A stretch of 33,030 bases of DNA. Origin: Comamonadaceae bacterium (GTDB lineage Bacteria; Pseudomonadota; Gammaproteobacteria; Burkholderiales; Burkholderiaceae_C). The notes beneath the pieces were generated by a model. It saw only the letters and a program-made list of their open reading frames with translations, did not search any database and was not told the origin of the DNA. Shown in pieces: positions 9,064 to 17,048 of this stretch. The stretch is taken from assembly GCA_013297985.1 (NCBI GenBank), contig JAAFIY010000037.1:1-33030 (forward strand), written 5' to 3'. Position 1 is the stretch's first letter, and every line of letters begins with the position of its first letter. Position numbers and translations under genes: made by a program.

Positions 9064-11223
9064 TCACTGCTGTTGTTGCTGCTCAGCCGCTTGGCGATCA
9101 CCATGGCGGTCTTGCCCGCCGCCGCTGCCCGGGCGGTCTAGCAGTACCTTCATCGACAGCTTCACACGGCCTTTTTCATCAGTCTCGAGCACTTTCACGC
9201 GCACCACCTGGCCTTCGCTCAGGTAGTCGGACACTTTCTCAACCCGCTCGTGGGCAATCTGGCTGATGTGCAGCAGTCCGTCTTTGCCCGGCAGCAGATT
9301 CACCAACGCGCCAAAGTCCAGCAGCTTGGTGATGGGGCCTTCGTAGATCTTGCCCACCTCTACTTCTGCGGTGATGGCTTCAATGCGCTTTTTGGCGTCT
9401 TCAGCTCGCGCGGCATCGGTGCTGGCAATGGTGATGGTGCCGTCTTCGCCGATGTCAATCGTGGTGCCGGTTTCTTCGGTGAGTGCGCGGATGGTGGCAC
9501 CCCCCTTGCCGATCACGTCGCGAATCTTCTCGGGGTTGATCTTCATGGTGTACAGGCGCGGGGCGAACTGCGACACCTCGGTCTTGGCTTCGCCCATGGC
9601 CGTTTGCATCTTGCCCAGGATGTGCATGCGCGCTTCTTTGGCCTGGGCCAATGCCACTTGCATGATTTCTTTGGTGATGCCCTGGATCTTGATATCCATC
9701 TGCAGCGCGGTCACGCCGGTGGCGGTGCCTGCCACTTTGAAGTCCATGTCGCCCAGATGATCTTCATCACCCAAGATGTCGGTGAGCACGGCAAAGCGGT
9801 TGCCGTCTTTGATCAGGCCCATGGCAATGCCAGCCACGTGCGCCTTCATGGGCACGCCCGCGTCCATCAGGCTCAAGCAGCCGCCGCAGACCGAGGCCAT
9901 TGACGACGAGCCGTTGGATTCGGTGATTTCCGACACCACGCGCACGGTGTACGGAAACTCGTCTTTAGGCGGCAAAGCGGCAATCAGCGCCCGTTTGGCC
10001 AGACGGCCATGGCCCACTTCGCGGCGCTTGGTGCTGCCCATGCGGCCCACCTCACCGGTGGCAAAGGGGGGCATGTTGTAGTGGAACAAGAAGCGGTCTT
10101 CAAACTCGCCAGCCAGCGCGTCAATGCGCTGCGCGTCGCGCTCGGTGCCCAGGGTGGTCACCACCAGGGCCTGCGTTTCGCCGCGGGTGAACAAGGCCGA
10201 GCCGTGGGTGCGGGGCAGCACGCCGGTGCGGATTTCAATGGGGCGCACGGTGCGGGTATCGCGGCCGTCAATGCGCGGCTCACCCGCCAGGATTTGGCTG
10301 CGCACAATGCGCGCCTCAATCTCAAACAGCAGGGCTTCGACCTTCACCGCGTCAAAAGCGGCGCCTTCTGCTTTCAAGCCATCCATGACGGCGGCGTAGG
10401 CGTCGCGGCACGCATGGGTGCGGGCTTGCTTGTTGCGGATCTGATAGGCCGCGCGCAGTGGGCCTTCAGCCAGCGCATTAACTCGCGCGATCAGGGCTTC
10501 ATCTTTGGGCGGGGCCACCCAGTTCATGGACGGCTTGCCGCCTTGCCGCACCAACTCATGAATGGCGTCAATGGCAATGCGGCCCTGCTCGTGGCCAAAC
10601 ACCACGCCGCCCAACATGACTTCTTCAGACAACTGCAGCGCTTCAGATTCCACCATCAGCACGGCGCTTTCGGTACCCGCCACCACCAAATCCAGTTGGC
10701 TGTCAGCCCGAGCGGTTTTGCCAGGGTTCAGCACATATTGGCCGTTGATGTAGCCCACGCGAGCCGCACCGATGGGGCCATTGAAGGGCAAGCCCGAAAT
10801 GGCCAGGGCTGCGCTGGTCGCGATCAAGGCGGCAATGTCGGCGTCCACTTCCGGGTTCAGCGACAAGGTGTGGATGACCACATGCACTTCGTTGAAGAAA
10901 CCATCGGGAAACAGCGGGCGGATGGGGCGGTCAATGAGGCGGCTGGTGAGGGTCTCAAGTTCGCTGGGCTTGGCTTCGCGCTTGAAGAAGCTGCCGGGAA
11001 TCTTGCCTGCGGCGTACGTCTTCTCGATGTAGTCCACGGTCAGCGGAAAGAAATCCTGGCCCGGCTTGGCCGACTTGCTGGCCACCACCGTAGCCAACAC
11101 CACCGTATCGTCGATATCGACGAGCACCGCGCCGGTGGCTTGGCGGGCGATTTCACCGGTTTCCATCTTGACCGTGTGCTGGCCCCATTGGAAGGTGTGG
11201 CTGACTTTGTTGAACAGACTCAT
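9064..11223 (-). CDS. pnp: Polyribonucleotide nucleotidyltransferase (PNPase)
   Basis: This phosphorolytic 3'-5' exoribonuclease acts in mRNA turnover and is the core of a degradosome. The 719-residue product has the expected order: two RNase PH-like domains, then a KH domain near 555-610 ([16 protein letters not shown]), then an S1 domain near 622-690. The catalytic region reads [19 protein letters not shown]. The C terminus is unusual: after [15 protein letters not shown] it ends in five glutamines. The ATG at 11223 is preceded by AGGAG. It follows rpsO, as in most proteobacteria, with a hairpin-rich leader suited to RNase III and PNPase autoregulation. Confidence 0.97.
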   Translation of the reverse strand: MSLFNKVSHTFQWGQHTVKMETGEIARQATGAVLVDIDDTVVLATVVASKSAKPGQDFFPLTVDYIEKTYAAGKIPGSFFKREAKPSELETLTSRLIDRPIRPLFPDGFFNEVHVVIHTLSLNPEVDADIAALIATSAALAISGLPFNGPIGAARVGYINGQYVLNPGKTARADSQLDLVVAGTESAVLMVESEALQLSEEVMLGGVVFGHEQGRIAIDAIHELVRQGGKPSMNWVAPPKDEALIARVNALAEGPLRAAYQIRNKQARTHACRDAYAAVMDGLKAEGAAFDAVKVEALLFEIEARIVRSQILAGEPRIDGRDTRTVRPIEIRTGVLPRTHGSALFTRGETQALVVTTLGTERDAQRIDALAGEFEDRFLFHYNMPPFATGEVGRMGSTKRREVGHGRLAKRALIAALPPKDEFPYTVRVVSEITESNGSSSMASVCGGCLSLMDAGVPMKAHVAGIAMGLIKDGNRFAVLTDILGDEDHLGDMDFKVAGTATGVTALQMDIKIQGITKEIMQVALAQAKEARMHILGKMQTAMGEAKTEVSQFAPRLYTMKINPEKIRDVIGKGGATIRALTEETGTTIDIGEDGTITIASTDAARAEDAKKRIEAITAEVEVGKIYEGPITKLLDFGALVNLLPGKDGLLHISQIAHERVEKVSDYLSEGQVVRVKVLETDEKGRVKLSMKVLLDRPGSGGGQDRHGDRQAAEQQQQQ

Positions 11224-11436
11224 GGCGGTCTCCTGCTATCAAAAAAAGAGCATTGCAGCCAACAAACTAGGCTGCAAGGGCCTGCAATAGCAACACGATG
11301 CCATTCCAGCGCGGCACTGTGCAAGTGCAGCTTTGGAATGACACAGCGGTGTGTCGCATGGAGCAGGTACGCAAGCGCCCAGGACGTGGCGCGTTCGTTT
11401 GAGCGAACGGCCCCACAACCCGGGCGCGTGGACGGC
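11224..11436 (-). promoter_or_regulatory. rpsO-pnp spacer with three stem-loops (candidate autoregulatory leader)
   Basis: The 213-nt spacer carries three hairpins. The first pairs TTGCAGCC (11253-11260) with GGCTGCAA (11270-11277). The second is nested: CATTCCA/TGGAATG (11302-11340) around GCACT/AGTGC. The third is CGTTCG/CGAACG (11392-11409). None has a U-run, so they look more like processing or stability elements than terminators. In E. coli the pnp leader is cut by RNase III and pnp is autoregulated. A similar role here is inference. A repeat-like TGCTATC...GAGCA lies at 11234-11252 beside the pnp Shine-Dalgarno. Confidence 0.5.
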
Positions 11437-11703
11437 TTACTTGCGCAAGCCGAGTTTGGCGATCAGCGCGGTGTAGCGGTCGCTGTCTTTGGCCTTCAAG
11501 TAGTCCAGCAGCTTGCGGCGACGGCTGACCATGCGCAGCAAACCGCGGCGACCGTGGTGGTCTTTCAAGTGGGTTTTGAAGTGCGGCGTGAGTTCGTTGA
11601 TGCGTGCGGTCAGCAGCGCCACTTGAACTTCGGGGCTGCCGGTATCCGCAGCAGCGCGGGCGTTGGCCTTGATGACATCGGCCTTGATCGAAGAGGCAAT
11701 CAC
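11437..11703 (-). CDS. rpsO: 30S ribosomal protein S15
   Basis: This primary 16S rRNA-binding protein of the 30S central domain has 88 residues once the start is set correctly. The frame is open farther upstream, but family homology begins at [17 protein letters not shown]. That places initiation at the GTG at 11703. A GGAAAA stretch just upstream could serve as Shine-Dalgarno. The conserved core [19 protein letters not shown] and [19 protein letters not shown] is intact. It is followed on the same strand by pnp. Confidence 0.96.
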   Translation of the reverse strand: MIASSIKADVIKANARAAADTGSPEVQVALLTARINELTPHFKTHLKDHHGRRGLLRMVSRRRKLLDYLKAKDSDRYTALIAKLGLRK

Positions 11704-11895
11704 AGTGGTTTTCCGGTTGGGCAAGGAGCCAGCCGGACCAAGCCACCGCTGGCGGCGCATGAAATGCCCACCAGCGAACAGCCAGAGCCGACGTTCCCTT
11801 GCGTTGAACTTGCGCCAGGCCGTGGAACGAACGGCCCGCGTGCGGGTGTTTTTTGTGTGTTGATGGCCTAGGACGGCCGCAAAACAAAAAGCCCT

Positions 11896-13083
11896 CTAGT
11901 GTAGCGCAAGCCAGTTTTTCAAGCGCGCTACACCGTCCACCAGCCGTGCGGGGTCGCGAGACGCAAAGCACCAACGCAGCCATTGGGCCGATTCGTCGGC
12001 AAACGCGCCGCCGGGGGCCAAGCCAAGCCGCGCTTCGGCCACCAAGCGCAGGGCTTGGGCGCGGCCATCGGCAGGACGACCCGCCGCCGCTGGCAGTTGC
12101 AGCCAAGCGTACATGCCGCCGTCGGCTGCGGTCGTCCGCAGTCCCTCAATGCCTTGCAGCGCATCGTGCAGGGTGGCGCGGCAATGCCGTAGATGCGCCA
12201 CGATGGGCGGCACCAGCTCGTTTCGGTGCGCCAAGGCCGCCAAGGCACCGCGCTGCACAAACACACTGGCGCACGAGGTATTGAACTCAATAAGCTTGCC
12301 CACCACGTCCACCCAGCCCCGCGGCAGCACCAGCCAGCCCAGGCGCCATCCGGTCATTAAAAAGCTCTTGGAAAAGCTGTGCGCCACCATCAGAGCGTCG
12401 TCTGGCTCGGCGATGTCTAGAAAGCTGGGCGCGGCTTCATCGGGGGTGGCGCCGCGGTAATACAGGCGTTCGTACACCTCATCGGCCAAGATCACAGTGC
12501 CGGTCTGGCGGCAGTGGGCCAAGATGGCGGCTTGCTCGTCGCGCGTCAGCGTCCAACCTGTGGGGTTGTTGGGCGAGTTCACCACCAAAAGCCGGGTGCG
12601 CGCGCTCACTGCCGACAACAACTCATTCAAATCCAACCGCCAAGCGCCCGCTGCGTCTGGCCGTAAGGACACGGTGCGCACCTGGGCGCCCATGATGCGC
12701 GGCTGCGCAACCAAATTAGGCCAAACGGGCACCACGACCACCACCTCGTCGCCGGGCGAAACCACGGCTTGTACCGCCAGCATCAAGGCATTAACGCCTG
12801 CTGAGGTGACGGCAATGCGATCCATGCCAACAGGGCGATGGCGCTCGCTGGTGTAGGTGGCAATGGCTTCGCGAAGAGCGGGCAGGCCCAAGTTGTGGGC
12901 GTAGAAGGTTTCTCCGTCAGCCAAGGACTTTCGGGCCGCTTCCACCACGACTTCGGGGGTGGTCTGATCGCTCTCGCCGAACCAGAAAGCCAGCACGCCG
13001 GGCTGCCCCATCCCGGCGTTGGCGATCTCACGAATGGATGAAACAGGCAGGTCTTGGATAGCTTGTCGCAACGCAGATTTCAT
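11896..13083 (-). CDS. PLP-dependent class I/II aminotransferase
   Basis: This 395-residue fold-type I aminotransferase has the full PLP site. The substrate-binding Asn is in NSPNNPTGW (residues 169-177), Asp201 is in ADEVYE, the Schiff-base Lys239 is in SFSKSFLMTGWRLGW, and the motif ends with Arg247. The N terminus (AFWFGESDQTTPE) and overall length fit the aspartate/aromatic or broad-specificity subgroup. The substrate cannot be fixed. The start is the ATG at 13083. It stands alone, divergent from the small secreted protein gene at 13199. Confidence 0.9.
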   Translation of the reverse strand: MKSALRQAIQDLPVSSIREIANAGMGQPGVLAFWFGESDQTTPEVVVEAARKSLADGETFYAHNLGLPALREAIATYTSERHRPVGMDRIAVTSAGVNALMLAVQAVVSPGDEVVVVVPVWPNLVAQPRIMGAQVRTVSLRPDAAGAWRLDLNELLSAVSARTRLLVVNSPNNPTGWTLTRDEQAAILAHCRQTGTVILADEVYERLYYRGATPDEAAPSFLDIAEPDDALMVAHSFSKSFLMTGWRLGWLVLPRGWVDVVGKLIEFNTSCASVFVQRGALAALAHRNELVPPIVAHLRHCRATLHDALQGIEGLRTTAADGGMYAWLQLPAAAGRPADGRAQALRLVAEARLGLAPGGAFADESAQWLRWCFASRDPARLVDGVARLKNWLALH

Positions 13084-13198
13084 GCAGACAGCTTAACCCC
13101 GCAGCGGGCTTGCCCGTGGCAAAGCGGCTCGCCTAAACTGATCAAGGTACGGGTTTCAGCCGCACCAAAAGCATCCATCGATTTGGGGAGAGACTTCC

Positions 13199-13507
13199 AT
13201 GCATACCGCCGCCAAACCGACGCGCCTGGGGCCCTGGCAATGGGTCGTGATCGCCTTGGGCACCGCGTTGGCTTGTCAAACCGCCTTGGCCGCGCCCTGG
13301 GCAGTCACCGCACCGTTGGGAACTCCCATCTGGACTGCCACCGCCGAAAACCAAAAACCCAAGAAGCCCAAAAAAGACAAGGCCGCCAAGGCACCCAAAG
13401 TGACGCCTTCCAGCAGCGATGAGACCCGCGCTGAGCGTGACCGCCGACTCCAGCGCGAATGCAAAGGGCGCCCCAATGCGGGCGCCTGCCTGGGTTACGC
13501 GAGTTAA
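13199..13507 (+). CDS. Small secreted Lys/Pro-rich hypothetical protein
   Basis: I do not recognise this 102-residue protein. It begins with a clear Sec signal peptide: a basic start, a hydrophobic core WVVIALGTALACQTALA, and likely cleavage at ALA-APW. The mature part has a lysine/proline/alanine-rich linker (about residues 52-68) and then a charged segment (ETRAERDRRLQRECKG). Two cysteines (in RECKG and GACLG) could form a disulfide. A GGGGAGAG Shine-Dalgarno sits 6 nt before the ATG, so it is probably translated. It converges on the EAL gene, and its stop lies in a hairpin shared with that gene. Confidence 0.75.
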   Translation: MHTAAKPTRLGPWQWVVIALGTALACQTALAAPWAVTAPLGTPIWTATAENQKPKKPKKDKAAKAPKVTPSSSDETRAERDRRLQRECKGRPNAGACLGYAS

Positions 13508-13530
13508 GCCCAGGCCCGCAGGCGGGCTTA
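13505..13530. terminator. Convergent hairpin holding both stop codons
   Basis: The arms TAAGCCC (13505-13511) and GGGCTTA (13524-13530) pair perfectly over 7 bp. An alternative inner stem GCCCG/CGGGC is also possible. The left arm starts with the TAA stop of the small secreted protein gene. The right arm is the complement of the TAA stop of the facing receiver-EAL gene. There is no long T-run on either side, so as a bidirectional terminator it is only moderately supported. Confidence 0.5.
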
Positions 13531-14748
13531 GGCGGTGCTCGAGGTGAGGCTCGCCACGCGGGCCTGCCACTGCAAGTGCCAGGGTAAAAGCGCTGCCACT
13601 GAAATCGGGCGGCAAATGAAATAGCCCTGCGCCAAGTCACACCCGCTGGCGCGCAGAAAGGCCCAGTCGCGTTCGTCTTCCACGCCCTCGGCTACGGTGT
13701 GCAAATCCAGCTGGCGGGCCATCGACAAACTGCCTTCCAAAATGGCACGCACCGACATGTCGCTGTGGGCCTGGTGCACAAAGCGGCGGTCTACTTTGAG
13801 TTCGTCAAACGGAATGTCTTGTAGCTGGCTCAGAGACGAATGCCCAGTGCCAAAGTCGTCGATCGACAAGCCAATGCGCTTGAGGCGCAGCCGAGTCAAG
13901 ATATCCAGCGCAGCCAAAGGGTCGCGCATCAGGCGGCTTTCGGTGATCTCCAACACCAGGCTCGAGGTAGGCATGCCCGATTGAGCCACCGCTTGCGCCA
14001 CCCGATCCGGAAAGTCCAGCGCCACCAGGTTGTCCATTGAGACATTGACAGCCACCCGCAGCGACCAGCCCTGTTCGCGCAGCGAGCGTATGTCGGTCAG
14101 TGCCTGCACGACCACCGCATGGGTGAGTTCGTCGATCAGCCCATGCTCTTCTGCCAGCCCAATGAACTGATCCGGGTACACCAATTTGTCGGTGGGGTGA
14201 TTCCAACGCACCAGTGCCTCAACCCCACTGACTGCCCCGGTGGACAGCGCCACTTTGGGTTGGTAGTGCACGACCAATTGCTGACCGCGTATGGCTTGGG
14301 CCAACTCATCGGCGCCGTAGCGCGCAGCAACGGCCTTGGCCCCGGCTGGATGGGCTGCCGCCTGCTGGCCCAGCGCCGCGCGCAATTGTTCTGGTGTGAC
14401 GGGTTTGTTGAGCGCCGCCGACACCTGCAAGTCGTGCGCTTGGGCCAAACGCTGAGCCGTGCCCAGAATGCGCCCGTCTTCGCCACTGACCAATGCCAAA
14501 CGCCCCGCAAAGCCGATGCGCCCCAAATGTCGCACCAGTTCCACCCCGTCCATTTCTGGCATCTGCAGATCACAAAACACCATGGTGTCGTGGGTGGGGC
14601 CGGCTTCGAGCATGGCCAAGGCGTCTTGGGCCCGTTCAAAAGCAAAGACCTGCGCGCAACCCAGGTTGGCGAGCTGGCGCACCAAGACCTTGAGCACAAA
14701 GGGCTCGTCATCGATCACCAGCACCCGAAGGGACGCTAAATCCAACAT
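13528..14748 (-). CDS. Response regulator with EAL (c-di-GMP phosphodiesterase) output
   Basis: This 406-residue protein joins a receiver domain (1-125) to an EAL domain (about 150-395). The receiver is complete: Asp13/Asp14, phosphoacceptor Asp60 (FCDLQMPEMDG), the Ser of LVSGED and the Lys of LNKPV. The EAL domain keeps the catalytic set: EALVRW, VNVS, LEITES, IDDFGTGHSSL, ELKVD, VAEGVE and QGYF. It should therefore hydrolyse c-di-GMP under phosphorelay control. The start ATG at 14748 overlaps the stop of the upstream HPt gene by one base (TGATG), so the two are coupled. No histidine kinase is encoded nearby. Confidence 0.93.
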   Translation of the reverse strand: MLDLASLRVLVIDDEPFVLKVLVRQLANLGCAQVFAFERAQDALAMLEAGPTHDTMVFCDLQMPEMDGVELVRHLGRIGFAGRLALVSGEDGRILGTAQRLAQAHDLQVSAALNKPVTPEQLRAALGQQAAAHPAGAKAVAARYGADELAQAIRGQQLVVHYQPKVALSTGAVSGVEALVRWNHPTDKLVYPDQFIGLAEEHGLIDELTHAVVVQALTDIRSLREQGWSLRVAVNVSMDNLVALDFPDRVAQAVAQSGMPTSSLVLEITESRLMRDPLAALDILTRLRLKRIGLSIDDFGTGHSSLSQLQDIPFDELKVDRRFVHQAHSDMSVRAILEGSLSMARQLDLHTVAEGVEDERDWAFLRASGCDLAQGYFICRPISVAALLPWHLQWQARVASLTSSTA

Positions 14749-15110
14749 CACGGTGCCCGCCCGCTGAGAAAATCACTAACGGCGTGCTCGGTGTTCGCCA
14801 GCAGCTGCTCGAAAGCCACCGAAACCTCGGCGGCAGAGGTAACCGCAGCGGGCCGCTCAAGCTCACCGCAGAATTCGCCCAGACGCAGCGCCCCCACTGT
14901 TCGTGAAGCGGACTTGAGCTTGTGCGCCAAGGCCGCCACTTCTTTGAGATCCCCTGCAGAAAAGCCCGCCCGCAGGCTCACAGACATGTTCGAAAGCGAT
15001 TTTTGGTATTCGCGCACCACTTCGCTCAGGATGTCGTCGTCGCTGCCTACCAAAGCGCGCAGCACATTGACATCCAACACCGGCAGGTCATCGTTCACAA
15101 AATGGGGCAT
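14748..15110 (-). CDS. Stand-alone HPt phosphotransfer protein
   Basis: This 120-residue single-domain histidine phosphotransfer protein has the phospho-accepting His63 in LAHKLKSASRTVGA, the hallmark of HPt four-helix bundles. It is co-translated with the receiver-EAL protein (1-nt overlap), which is its likely phosphoryl partner. The gene 21 nt upstream encodes a periplasmic ligand-binding protein. A hybrid histidine kinase should feed this HPt, but none lies in the window, so it must be encoded elsewhere. Confidence 0.88.
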   Translation of the reverse strand: MPHFVNDDLPVLDVNVLRALVGSDDDILSEVVREYQKSLSNMSVSLRAGFSAGDLKEVAALAHKLKSASRTVGALRLGEFCGELERPAAVTSAAEVSVAFEQLLANTEHAVSDFLSGRAP

Positions 15111-15131
15111 GGCGGGCTGAAGTGGAACAGG

Positions 15132-16481
15132 CTACCAGGGGCGCTTCATGTCGCAGCGCGCGGGCATTTCCGCCTGCACCGCTGGCAGCTCATGCAGCAC
15201 CCGAAAACCATAGCCAGAACCTTCCACATCAAATTGCACGCCCGGCGCCCCTATGCGGTCCATCACGCCCACCACCAAGGGTTGCTGAAACTGATGATCC
15301 GAAGCGCGCATGGTGCCTGAACGGCCTGCCAAGGTCACGCGGCTTTGTGCTAACTGTTGGGCTACCGCCACCGCGCTGGGCTCGCCCAGGCGTGTGGCCG
15401 CCCCGGCGCGCTCATAGGCCTGAGCCAAAGCCTCGATCATGAGCTGCATGCGCATGTGCACGTAATCGTCGCTGGGCTTGGGAAAACGCTCGCGAAACGC
15501 TCGATAAAACGCCGCGCTTTGGGCATCGGGCACATTGGGCAGCCAATCGGCCACTGCGATGACGCGACCGATGCCCGCTTCGCCCATCGCGGCTGGAGCA
15601 CCTAAGGCATTGCCGTAGAAGGTGTAGAAGGTGCCTTCATAGCCCACCTCTCGCGCCGCTTTCACCAGCAGTGTCAGGTCATTGCCCCAATTGCCGGTCA
15701 GCACCGCCTGCGCACCGCTAGCCTTGATCTTCACGGCATAGGGCAAGAAGTCTTTGATGCGAGCCAGGGGGTGCAGCTCGGTGGCGACGATCTTGACATC
15801 GGGCCGCTGCGCGCTGAGCTGGCGCGTGGCTTCGCGCAGCACCGATTGACCAAAGCTGTAGTCCTGCCCAATCAGGTACACCGAACGCAAGGCGCGGTCG
15901 CCCCGAATGGCTTGCATCAGCGCCGCCACGCGCATGTCGGCGTGGGCGTCAAACCGAAAGTGCCAGGGGCTGCAGCGTTCGTTGGTCAGCGATGGGTCAA
16001 CCGCTGAATAGTTCAGAAACAGCAAGCGACGCGCCGGATCGCGCTCGTTGTGTTTGCCGATGGCATCAATCAGCGCCGCCGCTACCGCAGATGAATTGCC
16101 TTGCAGCACGACGTGCGCGCCGTCATCGATGGCTGCGCGCAACGCGGCCAGCGCTTCTTCGGGCTGGCCCTTGCTGTCGTAGCGCTCCAGCTGCAAGGGG
16201 CGCTGAACTCCCGCCACCGTCACGCCGCCGCGCCGATTGACGCGCTCTACCGCCCACACCAGGTTGCGAAAAACCGCCTCACCGGTGTTGGCCAGCGCGC
16301 CGCTGAGCGCCTCCACCAGAGCCAACCGAACGGGCTCTGGCGCCTTGGCTGGGCCTTGCGCCCAAACGTCCGATGGCGGCGCCAAGCACATCGCCATCAC
16401 ACTCGCAATTGCGACCAGTCGCGCTTGATTCAAGCCCCTTGCAAGCCAGTGGGGCAGCTTCGTCCAAGTCAACAAACACAT
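15132..16481 (-). CDS. Periplasmic ligand-binding protein, branched-chain amino acid ABC (Peripla_BP_6) type
   Basis: This roughly 449-residue exported substrate-binding protein is of the Leu/Ile/Val-binding type. After an N-terminal signal region (hydrophobic AIASVMAMCLAPPSDVWA, cleavage before QG) the mature part begins VRLALVEALSGALANTGEAVFRN. The family core VYLIGQDYSFGQSVLREATRQ and the GNWGNDLTLLVKAA region follow. No permease or ATPase gene accompanies it. Instead an HPt and a receiver-EAL gene follow on the same strand, so it may sense a ligand rather than import it. The start is uncertain: ATG 16481 has AAGGG immediately adjacent, so a TTG slightly downstream is possible. Confidence 0.8.
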   Translation of the reverse strand: MCLLTWTKLPHWLARGLNQARLVAIASVMAMCLAPPSDVWAQGPAKAPEPVRLALVEALSGALANTGEAVFRNLVWAVERVNRRGGVTVAGVQRPLQLERYDSKGQPEEALAALRAAIDDGAHVVLQGNSSAVAAALIDAIGKHNERDPARRLLFLNYSAVDPSLTNERCSPWHFRFDAHADMRVAALMQAIRGDRALRSVYLIGQDYSFGQSVLREATRQLSAQRPDVKIVATELHPLARIKDFLPYAVKIKASGAQAVLTGNWGNDLTLLVKAAREVGYEGTFYTFYGNALGAPAAMGEAGIGRVIAVADWLPNVPDAQSAAFYRAFRERFPKPSDDYVHMRMQLMIEALAQAYERAGAATRLGEPSAVAVAQQLAQSRVTLAGRSGTMRASDHQFQQPLVVGVMDRIGAPGVQFDVEGSGYGFRVLHELPAVQAEMPARCDMKRPW

Positions 16482-16483
16482 CC

Positions 16484-16511
16484 CTTGAAAAGATCGGCGC
16501 CATGCGCATTT
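16484..16511 (+). promoter_or_regulatory. Candidate sigma-32 promoter for the small heat-shock gene
   Basis: CTTGAAA at 16484-16490 matches the heat-shock sigma factor -35 box. Thirteen bases later GCGCATTT (16504-16511) matches six of eight positions of CCCCATNT. It would give a leader of about 105 nt before the Hsp20 ATG at 16626. It overlaps the start of the divergent binding-protein gene. The support is the motif match plus the nature of the downstream gene. Confidence 0.4.
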
Positions 16512-16590
16512 GTCATTGCACGCAGGCCACCGAAAAAACGAAAGCCGCGCAGTGTAGAGGACGCCACTTGTCCCGCGTCCCTTAGGGCAT

Positions 16591-16621
16591 CGGCCAAGCG
16601 CCGGGCCCATTTATTGGAGCC
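16591..16621 (+). promoter_or_regulatory. Candidate RNA thermometer sequestering the Hsp20 Shine-Dalgarno
   Basis: GGCCCA (16604-16609) pairs with TGGAGCC (16615-16621) around a 5-nt loop TTTAT, with one bulged A. The Shine-Dalgarno GGAG (16616-16619) is inside the 3' arm, six bases before the ATG. A second hairpin CGGC/GCCG (16591-16603) abuts it. Short, bulged, SD-masking hairpins are characteristic of ROSE-like thermometers ahead of small heat-shock genes. The placement here fits, but the function is inferred. Confidence 0.45.
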
Positions 16622-16625
16622 AGGT

Positions 16626-17048
16626 ATGTTTCTCACACCCGTTGTTCGCCGTCATCACACCTATGCCACCACGCCCGCTTCGCGCCTGATGCGCACAGCC
16701 TGGGCCCAACCCAGCGCTGTAGATCGTTGGTTCGATTCGATCTGGAGCCAAGCTGATGTGGCCGCCCGAAGTCACCAAGCGGTGCGCTTTGAGCAAACCG
16801 ACACCGGCTACACCCTCACTCTGGACGTACCCGGCCTGTCGCGGGACCACCTGCGCGTGGCCATCGAAGGCGCCGTGGTGCGCGTCAGCACCGCAGACGA
16901 CGCACCACGCAGCTTGCGCGCTGCCTGGGAACTGCCCGCCGACATTGACGCAGATACCAGCAGCGCTCAGGTGCAAGACGGCGTGCTCACGCTCAAGCTC
17001 GGCCGGGTGCAACCCGTCAGCCGCGAGCGCACGCTGGACATTCAATAA
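16626..17048 (+). CDS. Small heat-shock protein, Hsp20/alpha-crystallin family
   Basis: This 140-residue ATP-independent holdase chaperone holds unfolding proteins in the cytoplasm. The alpha-crystallin domain spans about 52-133. It begins with [19 protein letters not shown] and ends with the diagnostic DGVLTLKL. The N-terminal arm is short and Arg/His-rich, and the C-terminal tail ends RTLDIQ. The ATG at 16626 has TGGAG six bases upstream. The stop overlaps the 3' end of the facing tsaD gene by 7 nt. Regulation by heat is suggested by a sigma-32-like promoter and a Shine-Dalgarno-masking hairpin. Confidence 0.9.
   Translation: MFLTPVVRRHHTYATTPASRLMRTAWAQPSAVDRWFDSIWSQADVAARSHQAVRFEQTDTGYTLTLDVPGLSRDHLRVAIEGAVVRVSTADDAPRSLRAAWELPADIDADTSSAQVQDGVLTLKLGRVQPVSRERTLDIQ

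Noticed and set aside
10009..11871. A 620-residue open frame on the plus strand opposite pnp and rpsO
   Set aside because: It mirrors the codon pattern of the strongly supported minus-strand genes. It has no recognisable domain and spans two real genes and their spacer.
16101..16625. In-frame extension upstream of the Hsp20 ATG
   Set aside because: It is antisense to the binding-protein gene. The alpha-crystallin protein has normal length from 16626, with a good Shine-Dalgarno.
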